Source: Amblyornis subalaris (Eukaryota > Chordata > Aves > Passeriformes > Ptilonorhynchidae). From it: 64,000 bases of DNA. Positions 1 through 12,640 of the stretch are shown in pieces. The position numbers were made by a program, and so were the translations under genes. The stretch's first letter is position 1, and each line of letters begins with the position of its first letter. The stretch lies in the NCBI GenBank assembly GCA_018881555.1, contig JACAXG010000021.1:7320245-7384244 (forward strand), in the 5' to 3' direction. The notes below the pieces were generated by a model that ran no database searches, was not told where the DNA came from, and was given only the letters and a program-made list of their open reading frames with translations.

Positions 1-2421
1 AACACCATCTGGAAACAACTTTTTAAGATTTGTTGTTCTGAACAAACTGCACCTTTTAAAATTGGGCTGGATTTTGCAGCACTAAAAGTTCCAGGTCAGA
101 AAGACTAATACAATGCTGATATTAAACAAGCAGAACAGAAAACCTAGGTAAAATAGGTACATAAGGCCTGTGCAAGAAGTCTATTTTTGTTTTTCATTAG
201 CATTACTAATGTGATAGATGAAAAATAATATTCTAGCCAAAAAAGAGTATCTATAAACTTTTGCAAAGCATTTCAATCAGTACCACAAGTATTCTCTTTA
301 GTACTGCATGTGATCAATGGGCTGCTTGGTAAACAGCCACGCACAAAGTAACGGGCAGATTTCAGAAAGATGTGGATGAGGACCTGCCATTGGCTGGTTC
401 AACAGGCTAATTTGGATGATATTCACATTGTCATGAATAAACCAGTAATAAACATAAAATCTCTGCTGTTATAATGTGTGGACAAAGCAAAACACATACT
501 ATAAAGAAATTACGATGAAAATATGACGGTTTTATCAAATTATCTGTATCATTTGACTGATCAAAAGGTGATGGGCACTTGAAAGCACTGATCAAAAAGT
601 AGGAAAAGAAGATCAGGAATTCACTCAAAGATTTGAAGGGGTTTTCTTACTCTCAGACTACAAAAGACACTTCATGACCTCATCTTTAAAACTTCTAAAT
701 TGATTTTATTTAAAAATTTATTTTTATGCTTCTTTCTTTGCCTTCAAATTTAGCCTATTTTTTTCCAGTATGATAAGTGTAAAAATAACTCTTTTTTTTC
801 TACTTCTAGGGTTTTTCCAAGAGACATACCAGTGCCAAAACATTATCTGAGTAATAGAATTCTCTATGTAATAAAGTAAGTTTCATTTGGATACTCTTTA
901 AGCACTTTTGTTCTCATTATCTATGCACTTCTAGTTTGGTTGCAATGGGATTTTATCCCCTGGGTTAAGACTTCCAGGAATGCCATTCCACTTCTCAGCC
1001 TAATCCACACCATTTAATTGTGTGTGTGACTTGGGATCTATCTTGTAACCTCATGTAGGTCTAGCATTATAGTCTTGAGGGGAAATACAATTTTGTGGCT
1101 GCCTCCTCACATTCCTGTAAGGAATTCACCTCAAGTTGTCATACACCTTTCTATTCCCCTCTTCACTCACACAAATGCCCTTCTCCATAGAAAGATCATG
1201 CACAGCTTCAGGAAAATCATGAAACTCAGAAAGTTAACGATTCTCATAATCCTGTAATAGAAGTGTTTCCATTTCTAGCAGTGTTTTAATTTTGCTGAGA
1301 TAAAGGAAAAAAAATCACAACTTGCTTGCTTCCTCAGAAATTAATCCTGCTGGCAGCTAGTAAGTCTGTCATCCCCACTGGCTTTATACATCATCCATAT
1401 CATTCTATATGGATACACATAACCTCTTTGCTTCCCATACTTATGCCCATATGTTTAGATGCTAAAGTTTCCTTCAAACTCATTATACAGGCAAACAGTG
1501 CATGAGATGAAAGTAACATCTTAATTAGCAGTGTCACTGACACATTTTCTACAAGAAAATCTTCCACTGAACCAAACATTTGCCATATGCTTCTTTATAT
1601 TGATTTGCACCTGTTGTCGATTCTGTGCCAGCAGAAATACCTGAAAGGAGTATGAAGAAAAATGCAGGGTTTCTGGTGCTACCAGAACCTTCGACTGCAT
1701 GTCAGTGACTACCAGCTGCCAACCACCCAGGGACAGGTTTCAGCATCCTCTCGCAAACCCAAGGCAACCTCTTGCAGGCCAAATAGATGAAACCTGAACA
1801 ACATTGTTTCAGTGTTTCTCTTGCATAATGAAATATTAGATCAGACACGTATCTCCAGAGAGAGTAGGACTAGCTGGGCTCTGCCACTAACCAGAGGATG
1901 CTGTAGTCAAATATTGAATTGACCTAAAACTCAGTGGCCCGAGGCTCAGCAGAATAGCAATCGCTAATGATTTGCCCACTGTGGAAAGAACTCTCAGAGA
2001 AGGAGAAATCAGAACAAGCATCTGAAAGTCACAAGCTGCAAGAAGCAGTAGCAGGCTGTGCCAGGTAAGTGCAAGGTTTCCCTTTTCACTGCTTTCCCCA
2101 ACACATAAACATCGAGCTGTTTAGAAAACTGTGTGAGCCCAGGATCCTGAGAAAGGTTTTTGCCATCCCCTGTTTGAATTCCTCTTGTTGGTCGTGGGGC
2201 AAACACACAACACACCCAAACAACATATACACCATCCTGCTTGTAAAATTGAGTGCATCAGCTTGCCTGGGTCAGACTGCCTGATCCTGCTCCACTTCCC
2301 CTTGTTTTCCTCCTTCTTGGTGCTAGGACGAGTGTTTGCCTCTTCCCTGCTGCTGAATGTGCCAACCTAAAGTGACACCACTGCCTGCTGTCACTATGGT
2401 GAATATAGTGGGGATCTCTTT
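1..2421. other. Intergenic, nothing recognised
   Basis: No exon, repeat or RNA gene recognised. Only short chance open frames are present. Confidence 0.6.
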
Positions 2422-3133
2422 TCAAAATAGACATGTTGATTCAGGGGTCTTGAATCGTAAGGGGTTTTTTGCCACATACACTTGGCAAACCTCTGGTGAC
2501 ACCACCCCTTGCTTCTGATGCTTCGTGTCAGTGGAGGCCACCACATCCTTCACTAGCACCATTCTGCCCTTCTGCTGTGCTAAATGTCTACCAGAACCTG
2601 ACCCTACAATCCTTTTCAGTAGAAGCTTTATTGTGTTATCACTCACTCGTACCAGTCTGGAGACTGGCAATAATGTGGAGTGGTGATTGTGCTTCAGTGA
2701 TGAACAAGCCATGGCTCAGTCAGATCGTGTTATACCTACTGTACCTAATGAAAATGCCATCAACGTGCACAGCCTTCTGCTCAGGTACACCTGCAGTAAA
2801 GCCATCACATAGAAAGCAGAGTTATATTCTAGAACACATATGTAGATTCTCTTAGCCAAGGCAACCAAACCCACCTACTTTGCTTCAGGAGCCAGTTTTT
2901 CCTATAGCATGAACACGGGCCACCTCACTTGGTTTATGGTTCTGACACCAGAGACAGGCCTGAACAACTTCCTCAGAGTAACTGTTATCTGAGGCCAGTA
3001 AAAAGCACTTTTTGGCCTTTCTCTGAGGTTTTCCAATCCCTAAGTGACCTTCACATGTCTTTTCCTACACATTTTCCTGTAACACGTTAGGAATCACTAT
3101 CTTGCTGCCTTTAAGCAAAACTCCTGCCTTCAG
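2422..3133 (-). pseudogene. Decayed Ty3/Gypsy-type integrase (pol) relic
   Basis: Read on the minus strand, this stretch follows the order of a Ty3/Gypsy integrase. About 3133-2900 resembles the H2C2 zinc-binding domain: a GSKIVIPNVLQ lead-in, then CEGHLGIG, where the first zinc ligand is Cys (3055-3053) instead of His, and a retained C-x2-C (codons 2956-2954 and 2947-2945). About 2880-2716, in a shifted frame, resembles the start of the catalytic core (KRIYICVLEY, then GITRSD at about 2735-2719), but the first catalytic Asp position is Val. From 2712 an open frame continues with DNTIKLLLKR, a typical post-core helix, and then KGRMVLVKD, typical of the C-terminal domain. In-frame stops at 3067-3065, 2887-2885, 2877-2875 and 2718-2716, at least two frame changes and an apparent internal deletion show that it is dead. 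I saw no reverse transcriptase, RNase H or LTRs around it. Confidence 0.68.
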
Positions 3134-5220
3134 GCTCTAAGTCCCATCCTCTGCAGGTGCAAACATCAGTCCTATTTTAACTTGAAGTTGAACTAGAAGT
3201 GGCAGATATTCACATGTATACATGTGTAGTGGTTAGCACAAGTCTTCCGTAACATCAAAACTCTCCCTGATTTGTTATTCAGTGTGTAAATTATACCTGT
3301 GTGACTGAAAAAGAACAATTGAAGGAAAGAAGTGATGGAAAGTTGTGTGTGTAAACATCATCTACACGAGCACTTTGACCACTATTTTTTCCTAGTGATT
3401 CATACACATCTGGTCTCCAATTTTATTAGAGAAAATTGTATTCCCAACCACTGCACTGATGGCACTCTCTCCATGAAACAAAAGCCTAGACACACTTTCA
3501 GTAAGTAATATGTTCCTCTGCCTCTCTTTTTATAAATTGCAGTTTTCCAAGTTGTTATTTACTGCTAGTTTTCATTTTCTGAAGACCGCCATTCGAGACT
3601 AGCTTTCCTTTTAACCGAAAGCCATGTTGCTTTTTTCTGGTATTACACAAGTGTGATCTTGCCTCATACACCTGTATCCAACACAGAATTTAAAATGTTC
3701 ATTTACTCTCAGATTAAAGTCCTTTTCTTGCTGCAACACTGCCTGCTGCTCCTATGAAGACCTCCTTTGGTATTGTAAGCATTTCTTCATCAACCACTCA
3801 CCAATCTATGCTTATTCTGATATCCATTGCTTTCTGCTGCCTTTGGAATTGGCTTTTAACCTCAGATATCCTTTCATAATCCTGACTTTTTCTGTTTTAC
3901 GCACAGTTACCTTGTGTCTTACCAAGAATACACGCTACATCTATAGGAAGAAAACCAGGCATTACAGCTGGATGGACTCCTCACATGAGAGCATCCATCA
4001 TCAGTTTAAATGTAGCCTTAGCTTCCCAAATGTAGCTCTTAACCTTAGCTCAGTTACACTGATTTTTCACTTTCGTTTTCATAATCTCCACTTGAAATAC
4101 ATCATTCCCATTGTTGGGAGGAGGGGTACTGTGGAATGCAGTACTTCCCAAATGTGTGCTCTACAGAGCAATAGTTAGCCTTCTCTGCCCAAGCTAAATT
4201 AAACCTGTGAAAAAGATGAGAAAGGATGTCACCAATAAGGTTATCTTCTAACTGCCTTCCCTTTCCAGGGCACCTGCTGCCTAAAGCTCCAGCAAAGTGC
4301 TGTTTAAGCTCCTTTCAGCTACCCTCTACATTTCTGGAGAGTTTCCATTTCTGCTGGGTTTAAAGAGCTCCATTCTTTCACTCAGATATTTTGTGAGTTC
4401 ATTTCACATCTGGAGTCATTGCAGGTAACCACACCATGCCCTGCAGTGTGACTGAACCACTTTGCCTGTATGTGATGTCTGACAAGTCACCAGTCTGCAG
4501 CTTCTGCTCCTGCACAGTGTCATGCTGGGCTCCAGGAAGCTCACACCAGAGAGGGCAGAGTGCATCTTCTTCACGAAATGGGCTCTGGTCCAGCTTCCCC
4601 CATCAAATTCCATGCAAATCAGATTTGCATTTCTTTGATTCCACGGCAATTGGAAGTTAAACTACATAAAGCCTCACATCTGGGTCAACAAAATAGAAAA
4701 TTAGGCCAGTGTACTTTAAAAAATACCACCTGAAGAGGTTAGCAGTGTTCCCTCCCCACCCTGCCCTTGCTGTACTGCTGTGCCAACTCTACTGATCTGG
4801 GAATCCTAGGGTTAATTTTGTGATCTGAGAGGCCAATGAGATAGCATTTTGCTTACAACTTGATTTTATGTTTTAGGGCTTATTTTTAATGCACCTTGTA
4901 AATGAATTCTAATTTGACCTCTAATTTGAACTAATGATGAGTACCAATATTTACATGAACCAGATATGGGACAGTTCGTAAATCTGGGGTCAATTTTTTT
5001 TTTTAATTATTTGCTCACTGGGACATATGCATAAACCACAGAACACTGTAAACTATTAACTCACGTCTTTTTCCCTTATGGTTCCACAGCCAAACTTTTC
5101 CTCCCTCTCCGATTAATTTTTTTAATCTTCTCTGAATCCATTCAAACTTTATCCAATAAGTGTCAGTAAGTGATAGTCACATTGAATAAATGCAGAATTA
5201 GTAAACCCTCTAATTCCAAA
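3134..5220. other. Intergenic, nothing recognised
   Basis: I looked on the minus strand for reverse transcriptase or RNase H upstream of the Gypsy integrase relic and found none. The open frames at 3843-4178 (plus) and 4416-4649 (minus) match nothing I know. Confidence 0.55.
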
Positions 5221-5433
5221 GTGTTTAGCTTTGGAGCGCAAGAAGTTAAACACTCTCTTGCAACACATTGTAAACATGTCAATGTGTTTAACATCTTAAA
5301 TGTGTTCTGTTCCCTTGTGCATGTGTTTAGAAAAGAAACAGGTTATGATATTTAACTAGTGAATGGATATATGTGCTCATTCCTACCAACACTTTTTAAA
5401 CACTTGTGGACACTTAAAATTATGATGTGTTTA
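5221..5433. promoter_or_regulatory. Cluster of forkhead-like heptamers (GTGTTTA/TAAACAC)
   Basis: GTGTTTA occurs at 5221-5227, 5284-5290, 5323-5329 and 5427-5433. Its reverse complement TAAACAC is at 5247-5253 and 5397-5403. GTAAACA, the optimal FOX core, is at 5270-5276. That is seven sites in 213 bp on both strands with irregular spacing (14 to 74 bp). Either this is a homotypic forkhead-factor cluster or the relic of a scrambled simple repeat. Function is inferred from motif density only. Confidence 0.35.
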
Positions 5434-5858
5434 AGATTTGAACATGTATGCTTTTCTACACTCCTAATCCAATGTTTGATGCATTTATTTAGAATAGCAA
5501 GGTTTTACCAGGCTAGCAAAGCGTACCATTTGTAATTAGCAATGCTTGATTCTTCTCCTATTGTTTCTTCACTCTACTCAAAACTAGAATATAATCAGGT
5601 GAGGTTTTAACACAGTGTAAAGAGACTTTCCCCACCAGAATTGTGGTAAGCTGAAGCTGATCTTACTTGTGAGGCGCAGAAGTAGCTACAACATTTAAAA
5701 TGTACTTTCTTCTCAAAGAAAAGACTCAACTACATGAGAAACACAGGAAGTTTGCAAATGGAAGGAAAAAAAGCCAAAGGAGAACATCTGCAAACATTTT
5801 TAAGGAGGGTTTTTTATTATGTGCTCTGTAGTTGGATAAAAGCATAAATTATCTGGAA

Positions 5859-5962
5859 ATCATAGAATAGTTTGTGTTGGAAGGGAACTTAGAGATCATC
5901 TCATTCCAAACCCCCTGGCATGGGCAGGGACACCTTCCACTAGGCAGGGTTGTTCAAGTAAA
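5859..5962 (-). mobile_element. CR1 LINE 3' fragment
   Basis: The plus strand reads ATCATAGAATAG followed by TTGGAAGGGAACTTAGAGATC and then CATGGGCAGGGACACCTTCC. This is the reverse complement of the conserved CR1 3' end, so the element runs on the minus strand with its tail at 5859. It is a short, 5'-truncated copy, as is typical of CR1. Confidence 0.9.
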
Positions 5963-6961
5963 CTGCCTGCACCACACACTCACACACATATGGGGCTACT
6001 CAGAGAGAAAATGGCACAGCCTCTTCCATCTTTGACTCTTGCTGTACCTGAACTCTGCTCACCGGTCTAGCTGCGCTCAGGCTACTTCTCACCCTCTAAA
6101 CCACCAAGCAGCTGCTAACAGCTGTCATCAAAAAAAAACCCCAAACAAACCAAATGTCAGCAATAAAATTCTATCTATCATTCCTCCAAATTAGCTTAAC
6201 CTGGGGCCAAGCACAGGCAGTGCTCAGTTCTTACACACACCCACGACATGCTATTTCAGGACTTGTGAATGCAAAAATAGGTTCTTTTTTAGTGTGATAA
6301 TTTGAATTTCCCTGTAAAATCCAATTGTAGTGGTTGTCAACCATTTCCATGCCATGATCCTGTTACAACAAAAGAACAGCTTTATGTCTCCAGTCTTGCC
6401 CACTGCCCCCACCTTTAGTCCTTAAACCTGTCCACAGGAAAAAGAAGGCTACTCAGGATTCCCTGAAATATCTCTGTAAGACAGAAACACAGTATTTAAA
6501 GTCCATCCAGGATTAGGAAAAGACACATCACATTCTATCATATAGAAAGGCAAAACTAACCAAGTTCTTAAGGATATCTAATGTGTCTGTCTTAATTCTT
6601 TCTCTTTCAAGAACCAATAAATGTGGATAATTCAGAAAGCTGGGGAGCTGTTTTGAATTTATTTGAGAGTCAGCCATACCAACTTCATTCATAAGTCTTT
6701 GTATGCCACTTGTGCCAGTAAGCTCAGAAACCCCTGTATCATTGTGCTGGAGGCTGCACAAGGCTCTGGAAAGAATTTGCATCCACCAAGGGGTCAAAAC
6801 AGAGAGAGAGCATACCAGCTCTCCCAGTTCCCTCCACAGGCCAAGTGAAGCAGAGCTCAGCTCCCTCCTGAATTTTTCTGCCAAGTCACCTCCACAGAGA
6901 CACCTCCCCAAAAAGGAAAGTTCAGGCACCTTACAAATGCAAAGGTAAAAAAACCCAGATG
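5963..6961. other. Spacer between two CR1 fragments
   Basis: The 5' ends of the two flanking CR1 copies face each other across this stretch. It contains a 133-codon minus-strand open frame (6528-6929) with no recognisable domain. Confidence 0.5.
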
Positions 6962-7081
6962 TGTAGATGTGGCACTTGTGGACATGGTTTAGTGGTGGAC
7001 TTAGCAGTGCTGGGTATATGGTTGGACTTTGTGATCTTTAAGGTCTTTTCCAACCTAAATGATTCTATGATTCTATGATTC
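6962..7081 (+). mobile_element. CR1 LINE 3' end
   Basis: The sequence GACATGGTTTAGTGGTGGAC, then GTGCTGGG and GGTCTTTTCCAACCTAAATG, ends in ATTCTATGATTCTATGATTC, the diagnostic CR1 tail. It is 5'-truncated to about 120 bp and lies about 1 kb from the oppositely oriented fragment at 5859. Confidence 0.93.
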
Positions 7082-10000
7082 CAAAATACTCACTTGTATC
7101 AGCCTGTGAAATGCATGTCCTCACTTCCGAGACATCAACAGGAGTTTCATCCAGCCCTTCCTGGAGGAGGAAGAGACCTTCTGGAGCTCTTCATGTGGTG
7201 TCCTGTCCCACAGGGAGGGAACTATGAACCACTGCAGGATCTTGCCATGCTTGTGCCTGGGTATGACAGCAGCACACAGTTTTCCACAAGTTGTTTTTAT
7301 TGACAAGGAAATGAGGCTGATGGGGTTTGGTCACACTGTAGGGTACATGAGCTTACTGTGGACCAGTGTTCAAAGGCACTTTCCGAAAATTTTCAGCCTT
7401 CACTTAAGTACCAGCAATGTAAAAGCTCAGTGCTGGAGTCATTTAAGATTTGAATGCCAGCTGCATTTTTATTGGCCGTCTGTGACTTCAAAGGGCTTTT
7501 CCTCTGCTAATGTCCAGACAGGTAGGCTGCCCTGAAATCTCTCTGCCATGTTGACTTACGGATTTTGAACTGATTTTATCTGCAGGCTTACGCCTGAAAA
7601 TGAACATTAAACATATTGGGGCAGAAATGAATTTCAGCATCTTGCAGTCCAGCTACAGTGCTGACACTTAATCAGGCAGGGGACAGTTCATCTGAAAACA
7701 TACAGCAAAGATGTTCTTTGTAGTCATACAAACCTTCATCGCTTATACTTTAATCCCCAGACTTTAGGACAAAAACTTCAGAAAAGCAGATATACTGCTG
7801 CTGTGCCAAGTTTTTATTCGTAAGCATAGGGAACAATGAGGAAATTCAGTTGGACGCTTAATGTATTTTTCAGTTTCAACAACCAGGACTTTACTACCCC
7901 ATTTTATAAGAGTATCCAAAGCCTTCACCCCAGCTCAGGACCCCATTTGACTAGCTGCTGCTTTGGTATAAAAAGGTACAGGCCTTAGTACAGAGAGCTT
8001 GCAGGCAGAGAGGCAGAATTACATGTCAGTGTAATGCTTTAGGTACCACCCGCCCATATGGGTACATCCACAGTACCGTAAAGAAAATTTTGGTGCCAAT
8101 ACCATATGAGAACAGTCATCTTACTGTCTGAAAATGGATGGATTATTTCACTGAGACATGTGGAGCAATTTTCCATCTGGTTCCTGAGTGCTGTTCCTGG
8201 GAACATCTCTAAACCCTCTTCCACTGTATTGTCTGAACAAGTCAGAAGGCTCCAAAGTGCTGCAGATAGACAGGCATGACTGAATTTATAAAGCCTGATC
8301 ATGAGGTACTGCTGACACTGATAAGCAGCTTCACTGAAAAAAGTTTTATAATAAAATGTTGGTATTGCAGGCAAAGATACTATGAAGACAAAAGACATAC
8401 ATATTCCTAAATGAAAACTTAAACATTCAATGAGGTCCTCATATGATAATCAACATGGCTTATTTCACAAACAGTACCAGCAGAGTATTAGATTTTGATC
8501 TTAACTAAAGTACTGAAATTCAGCGCAGTTGTCTGAAATAACTGAGTCATTCTATTGAGTATCTGACTCCAGAATCAAGCTAGGGCAAATTTAAGCATTG
8601 TTATGCTTCAATATCTCTGCTTTTGATAATCACAGAAAACTGAAGATGAACTTTTCAAATGAATTTCGAGACATACCTGCTGTGCTTGACTTTCAGGAGC
8701 ATAGCAGATATCTCAGGGATTCTTTCTCAGCTGTATAGGATATGTTCAACAACTGTGTGTTCAAGATGACTGATAGACCTCACGGATTCAACAATGCTCC
8801 TAGACACTAATATTTCTTCCTGACCACACAAAGAATCTTACCAAAAAATATCTGTTCAAAAAGAGGAAAGACCAGGATCCCCTTTGCCTGGGCAGGGAGG
8901 GAATTTTTTTTTAAGCAAGGCACGTGCCGAAGTAATAACACTAAAGCTAATTTTCAAGTGGGAGAGGGAAGAGGAAAAGCGGGGCTCTAGCACATTTGGG
9001 GCAAATCTCTTTTTACTGTCTTCTTGTCATCACATGAGTTTTATGCCGGAAACAGAAACAAACACCCTGTCAAAATACTTAAGACATCTGTTACTTACAT
9101 AGATCTCTCTGACAGGTGAAATAACAGAAGTCAAAGAAGGGAGAAAACAGCAACGCATATTTATTAATGACATAAAAATTTAAAAAATCTAAAGTAGCTC
9201 ATTAAGAGCATATTTTCAAGATAATTTCACACTGAAAACAAATAGGCTGACTTGTAGGCAAAGCCGTGTTTAGAATCAATAAGCCAGGAAAGGCAGATTT
9301 GAGGGCAGCCCAGGGTACCTGCCTGGGCTTTAGAGCAGGAAAGCCTTTGAAGTTGCAGAAGGCCAATAAAAATGCAGCTGGCATGCAAAGCTTACACATC
9401 TCCAGTGTAGGGTTTAGGTTAGTGATGTTTAAGCTTCAGTTGACTAACCTGAGAATACTCAGTTAGTTTTTAGACATATATAACTAACAATCTGGCTGGA
9501 AGCCCCTTTGATGCCCACAATCTAGACAGAAAGTTTCTTGTGCAACCGATGCTTTCAAGGTAAGTGCAGTTGGACATCCTTGCCATTTCCCTGCTTACCC
9601 GCGCTTTTCAAAGTGTCCAGTGCTGGTCTTGCTGTGTACATAGTTATCAGTCAACTATGATTTGCATTAAATTTGCAAAATATCCTTTATAGCTCTCTGA
9701 TTCAAATAACATGGGAAATTTTCTCACTTCTTCTTTTTCTGCCAAAACCACTTTTATATATGATACATTTGAAGTATATTTCTATTTTGGATCAGATTTT
9801 ACCACATAATTATCAGTTATACCGTCCACTAAAAATGACTAACTGCAATCCCTATGCCTATTTTAATAAATTTTGTCAGACATACACATTCTGAAAGGAA
9901 AGAGATACTTCTTCAGCATCCCAGTGGTAGAGTGGCCTTCCTAGGAAAATGGAACTGGACCAGTAAAATAACAGCGTCCGCTATTTTGACTTTCATCTTA

Positions 10001-12547
10001 ACATGTACAGATTTCAGGGTTTCCAGCTGATCTGACAGAACACTTCCTGTTCAGGAAATAAATGTGTCAAATGATTTCTTGATTTAAAGTGATGGATCAC
10101 AGTAGCTCTCTGTGCTGCAGGGGTGCTATTCTCATAAAACACATGCAACCTTTATTACTAAAATGAAGGGGAATTACTCCAATATCACTTAGGGCAATTT
10201 CCTCAGCAGTCACCACATATCTCCAATGTCACAAATCCCAAAAGGAGGAGGAGGAGGAGGAGTGGGAGCTGGAGGTAGCTTGAATTCTGTCCTTAGTCTG
10301 GTGTGGGGGAAAAGGGAAAACACTATGACATGTTTGGAATTTGTAGTTTAATTTAAAAGAAGAAAGTGAAACCCTTTTTTAAAATAAAAGGAACACACAC
10401 AGATAGTTGAAGTTAAAGTTCTTTCATGAGCTACAGGACATTTATTTCTAGAATCACTGTGTTGCTTAAAAAGTTCAACACAAAGTTTCTGTGGTGGTAA
10501 ATGAGGGTAGTGGCAAGTTTTTCACCCAATGTGATCTGCATTACCTAAGGAAAAGGGGGAAAATCATGTTATTTTTAATAATATTCATCACAACTATATA
10601 GCTCAGGGTAAAGATCTTGATGTATTATATGTGATCAAGACAAGGAGGATGGCAATTTGGAAAAGATCTAAACGGGGGACAAAGAGCACTAATAACATAT
10701 ATAGTTAAGCAAGTAATAAGTCTTGGTCTACTGAGCAGCATTCAGGATGCATAGCAAGGGCTTCCTTTCTACAGTTTATAGCAAAAGCTGTACTGTGATA
10801 TGCTTACTATTATGAAGGCCTCATTACTTGGCAACTGGAAAAAGATGGCAAAGAATAGGAAAAGATTATGAAAAAACAGTACATAAAATTTTAAAAGAAG
10901 ATGAGAAATATCTCAGAAGTATTAAGAATGCCACATGCACCCCAGAGCCAAAGCCTGATGGAGCTCCATTGAAAGTAGAGCGCTATGTCATTTACCAGAC
11001 AGGCACAATAAGATTCCAGACTTGATATGGGAGTTTAAGTGAGGTTGTATGATGACCTGTCTCTCACACATTCCTGCAGATCAGGAGATCACAGTGAAAA
11101 CTACTTCTACTGCCAGGAAACAGCTGCTTGCAAGCTCCTCCAAAAAGCAAGAGCAGCACTTCTACCAAGAAGAAAACAAAACAACTGAAGGGTCAGTTCT
11201 CTAAGTCTTCACTCGCAGCAAAATAGCAGAGAGGTTCAGGGAAGAGTTACACCGGGGGCAAAAATGAGTCACAGCCTCAGGAAGACAAACTTCTTCTCTT
11301 AACAACATCTTCCTTCTCTTAACAGTCATTTTCCGTAAGTAATGGAAGCCAATCCACAGGTTTAGCTGAAGAGGTTAAAGTATTCCTGACATGTGTTCAT
11401 CTGCAGTTTACAAATTCTTTCATCTATCAACAAGACATGTAGCAATGGAAAGGATCTCATTTTACCTTATTTCCTTGCAACATCAGTACTAAATGGAAGT
11501 GTTGCCATCACTTCCTTCCAGGTTCTCCTCCAAACCAGAAGAACCGGGCTGTTTGTCCACATGACTACCAAAGCCATCTGCTCATAGCCTGATCCCACAG
11601 CTGACCTGTGTTTCTGAAACAAACCTGAATTTAAAAGGTGAATCTTCCTGTTGAATGCCTGACATGAGCATGCACAAACTTACAGGAAGACAACCCAGGG
11701 CACGGCTCATCTTTATTTTCAGTGTTTACCCAAATATCATCATGTAACCACATCTGTAAATCATGTCTTTTCTAGTTTCTGTGCAGTGAGTACAGCTTGC
11801 AGCCTACTTGACTGTATCAGAAATCCTAAAATGACAGAGCCACTCAATACCAGCTCTATGGAAAGTGGGAAATATTTAAGTTAGAAGGAAGTTCATTCTT
11901 GCTTAAGTAAAAACTAGCAGCTCCACTGGGAATTTGGTTCGGGAGTCCTTCTCCTATAGCTGCATCCTAGAGTTGCAAGATGTGGAAAAGCTGAGTAAGC
12001 TACCAAAGGAAAAAAAGTAGAGGTAACCCTTGCACCTCTTTTTCTCTTGAAGGAGAAGGCACGAGGAAAAAAAGCTTCCTTCAGAAGGAAGGCATAAATT
12101 TATTCTAAAATGTCTGTAGTAGACTGGCTTTGAAAGGTATCAATTACAACTAAAAAGTGGAGCAAATTTTTATTGCTGTTTTGGAAGAATATCAGCTTTG
12201 AAGAAATGGATGTGCATGAGGATATTGCCTTAACACAGAAGGCAAGTATAAGTGACTATTCCAAAAATTATTGCATGGAAGTCTACCAGACTATTAAATC
12301 ATCTAGCATTTTATACCATTCAGACATGTGTTTAGAAGAAGACAAGACTGGACAAAGTAGACATCAAATTAATTACAAAAGAGAAAACCTGAAGGAAAAT
12401 ATAATGTTCGAGAAGTTGGAGATGGAATGAATTGCATTTTAGGTTCCTACTCATATTGTTTCAGTGCTTTGTCCCACTGAAATCAGAGACTCTTGGGACT
12501 AGACACTGAACAACACTTCCGAGAAACTTTTAATTAAATGCAGGACA
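7082..12547. other. Intergenic, mostly featureless
   Basis: One (GGA)n tract at 10244. The open frame at 10828-11025 (plus) is Lys/Glu-rich and unrecognised. I see no exon with splice sites. Confidence 0.55.
10244..10262 (+). repeat. (GGA)n microsatellite
   Basis: Six uninterrupted GGA units at 10244-10261, followed by GTGGGAG. Confidence 0.9.
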
Positions 12548-12640
12548 CCAAAGGGATTTGCCCACAGGACAGTGGCAAAACCAGGTGTAGAAGCCAGACA
12601 GACCATGCTCCAGTTCTCTCTGCTATGCAACCAGCCAGGC
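12548..12640 (-). mobile_element. Ancient MIR-like SINE relic
   Basis: ACCAAAGGGATTTGCCCACAGG, then GACAGTGGCAAAACCAGG and CTCCAGTTCTC, resembles the reverse complement of the MIR core (GTGACTTGCCCAAGGTCACACAGG ... GGCAGAGCCAGG). It is very diverged; an L3/CR1-type origin cannot be excluded. Confidence 0.45.

Noticed and set aside
6528..6929. 133-codon open frame (minus) between two CR1 fragments
   Set aside because: No recognisable domain, splice context or repeat protein; composition is that of random translation.
10828..11025. Lys-rich 65-codon open frame (plus) that looks protein-like
   Set aside because: No known family, no flanking splice sites that I can defend, and the Lys/Glu bias follows the A/G-rich composition.
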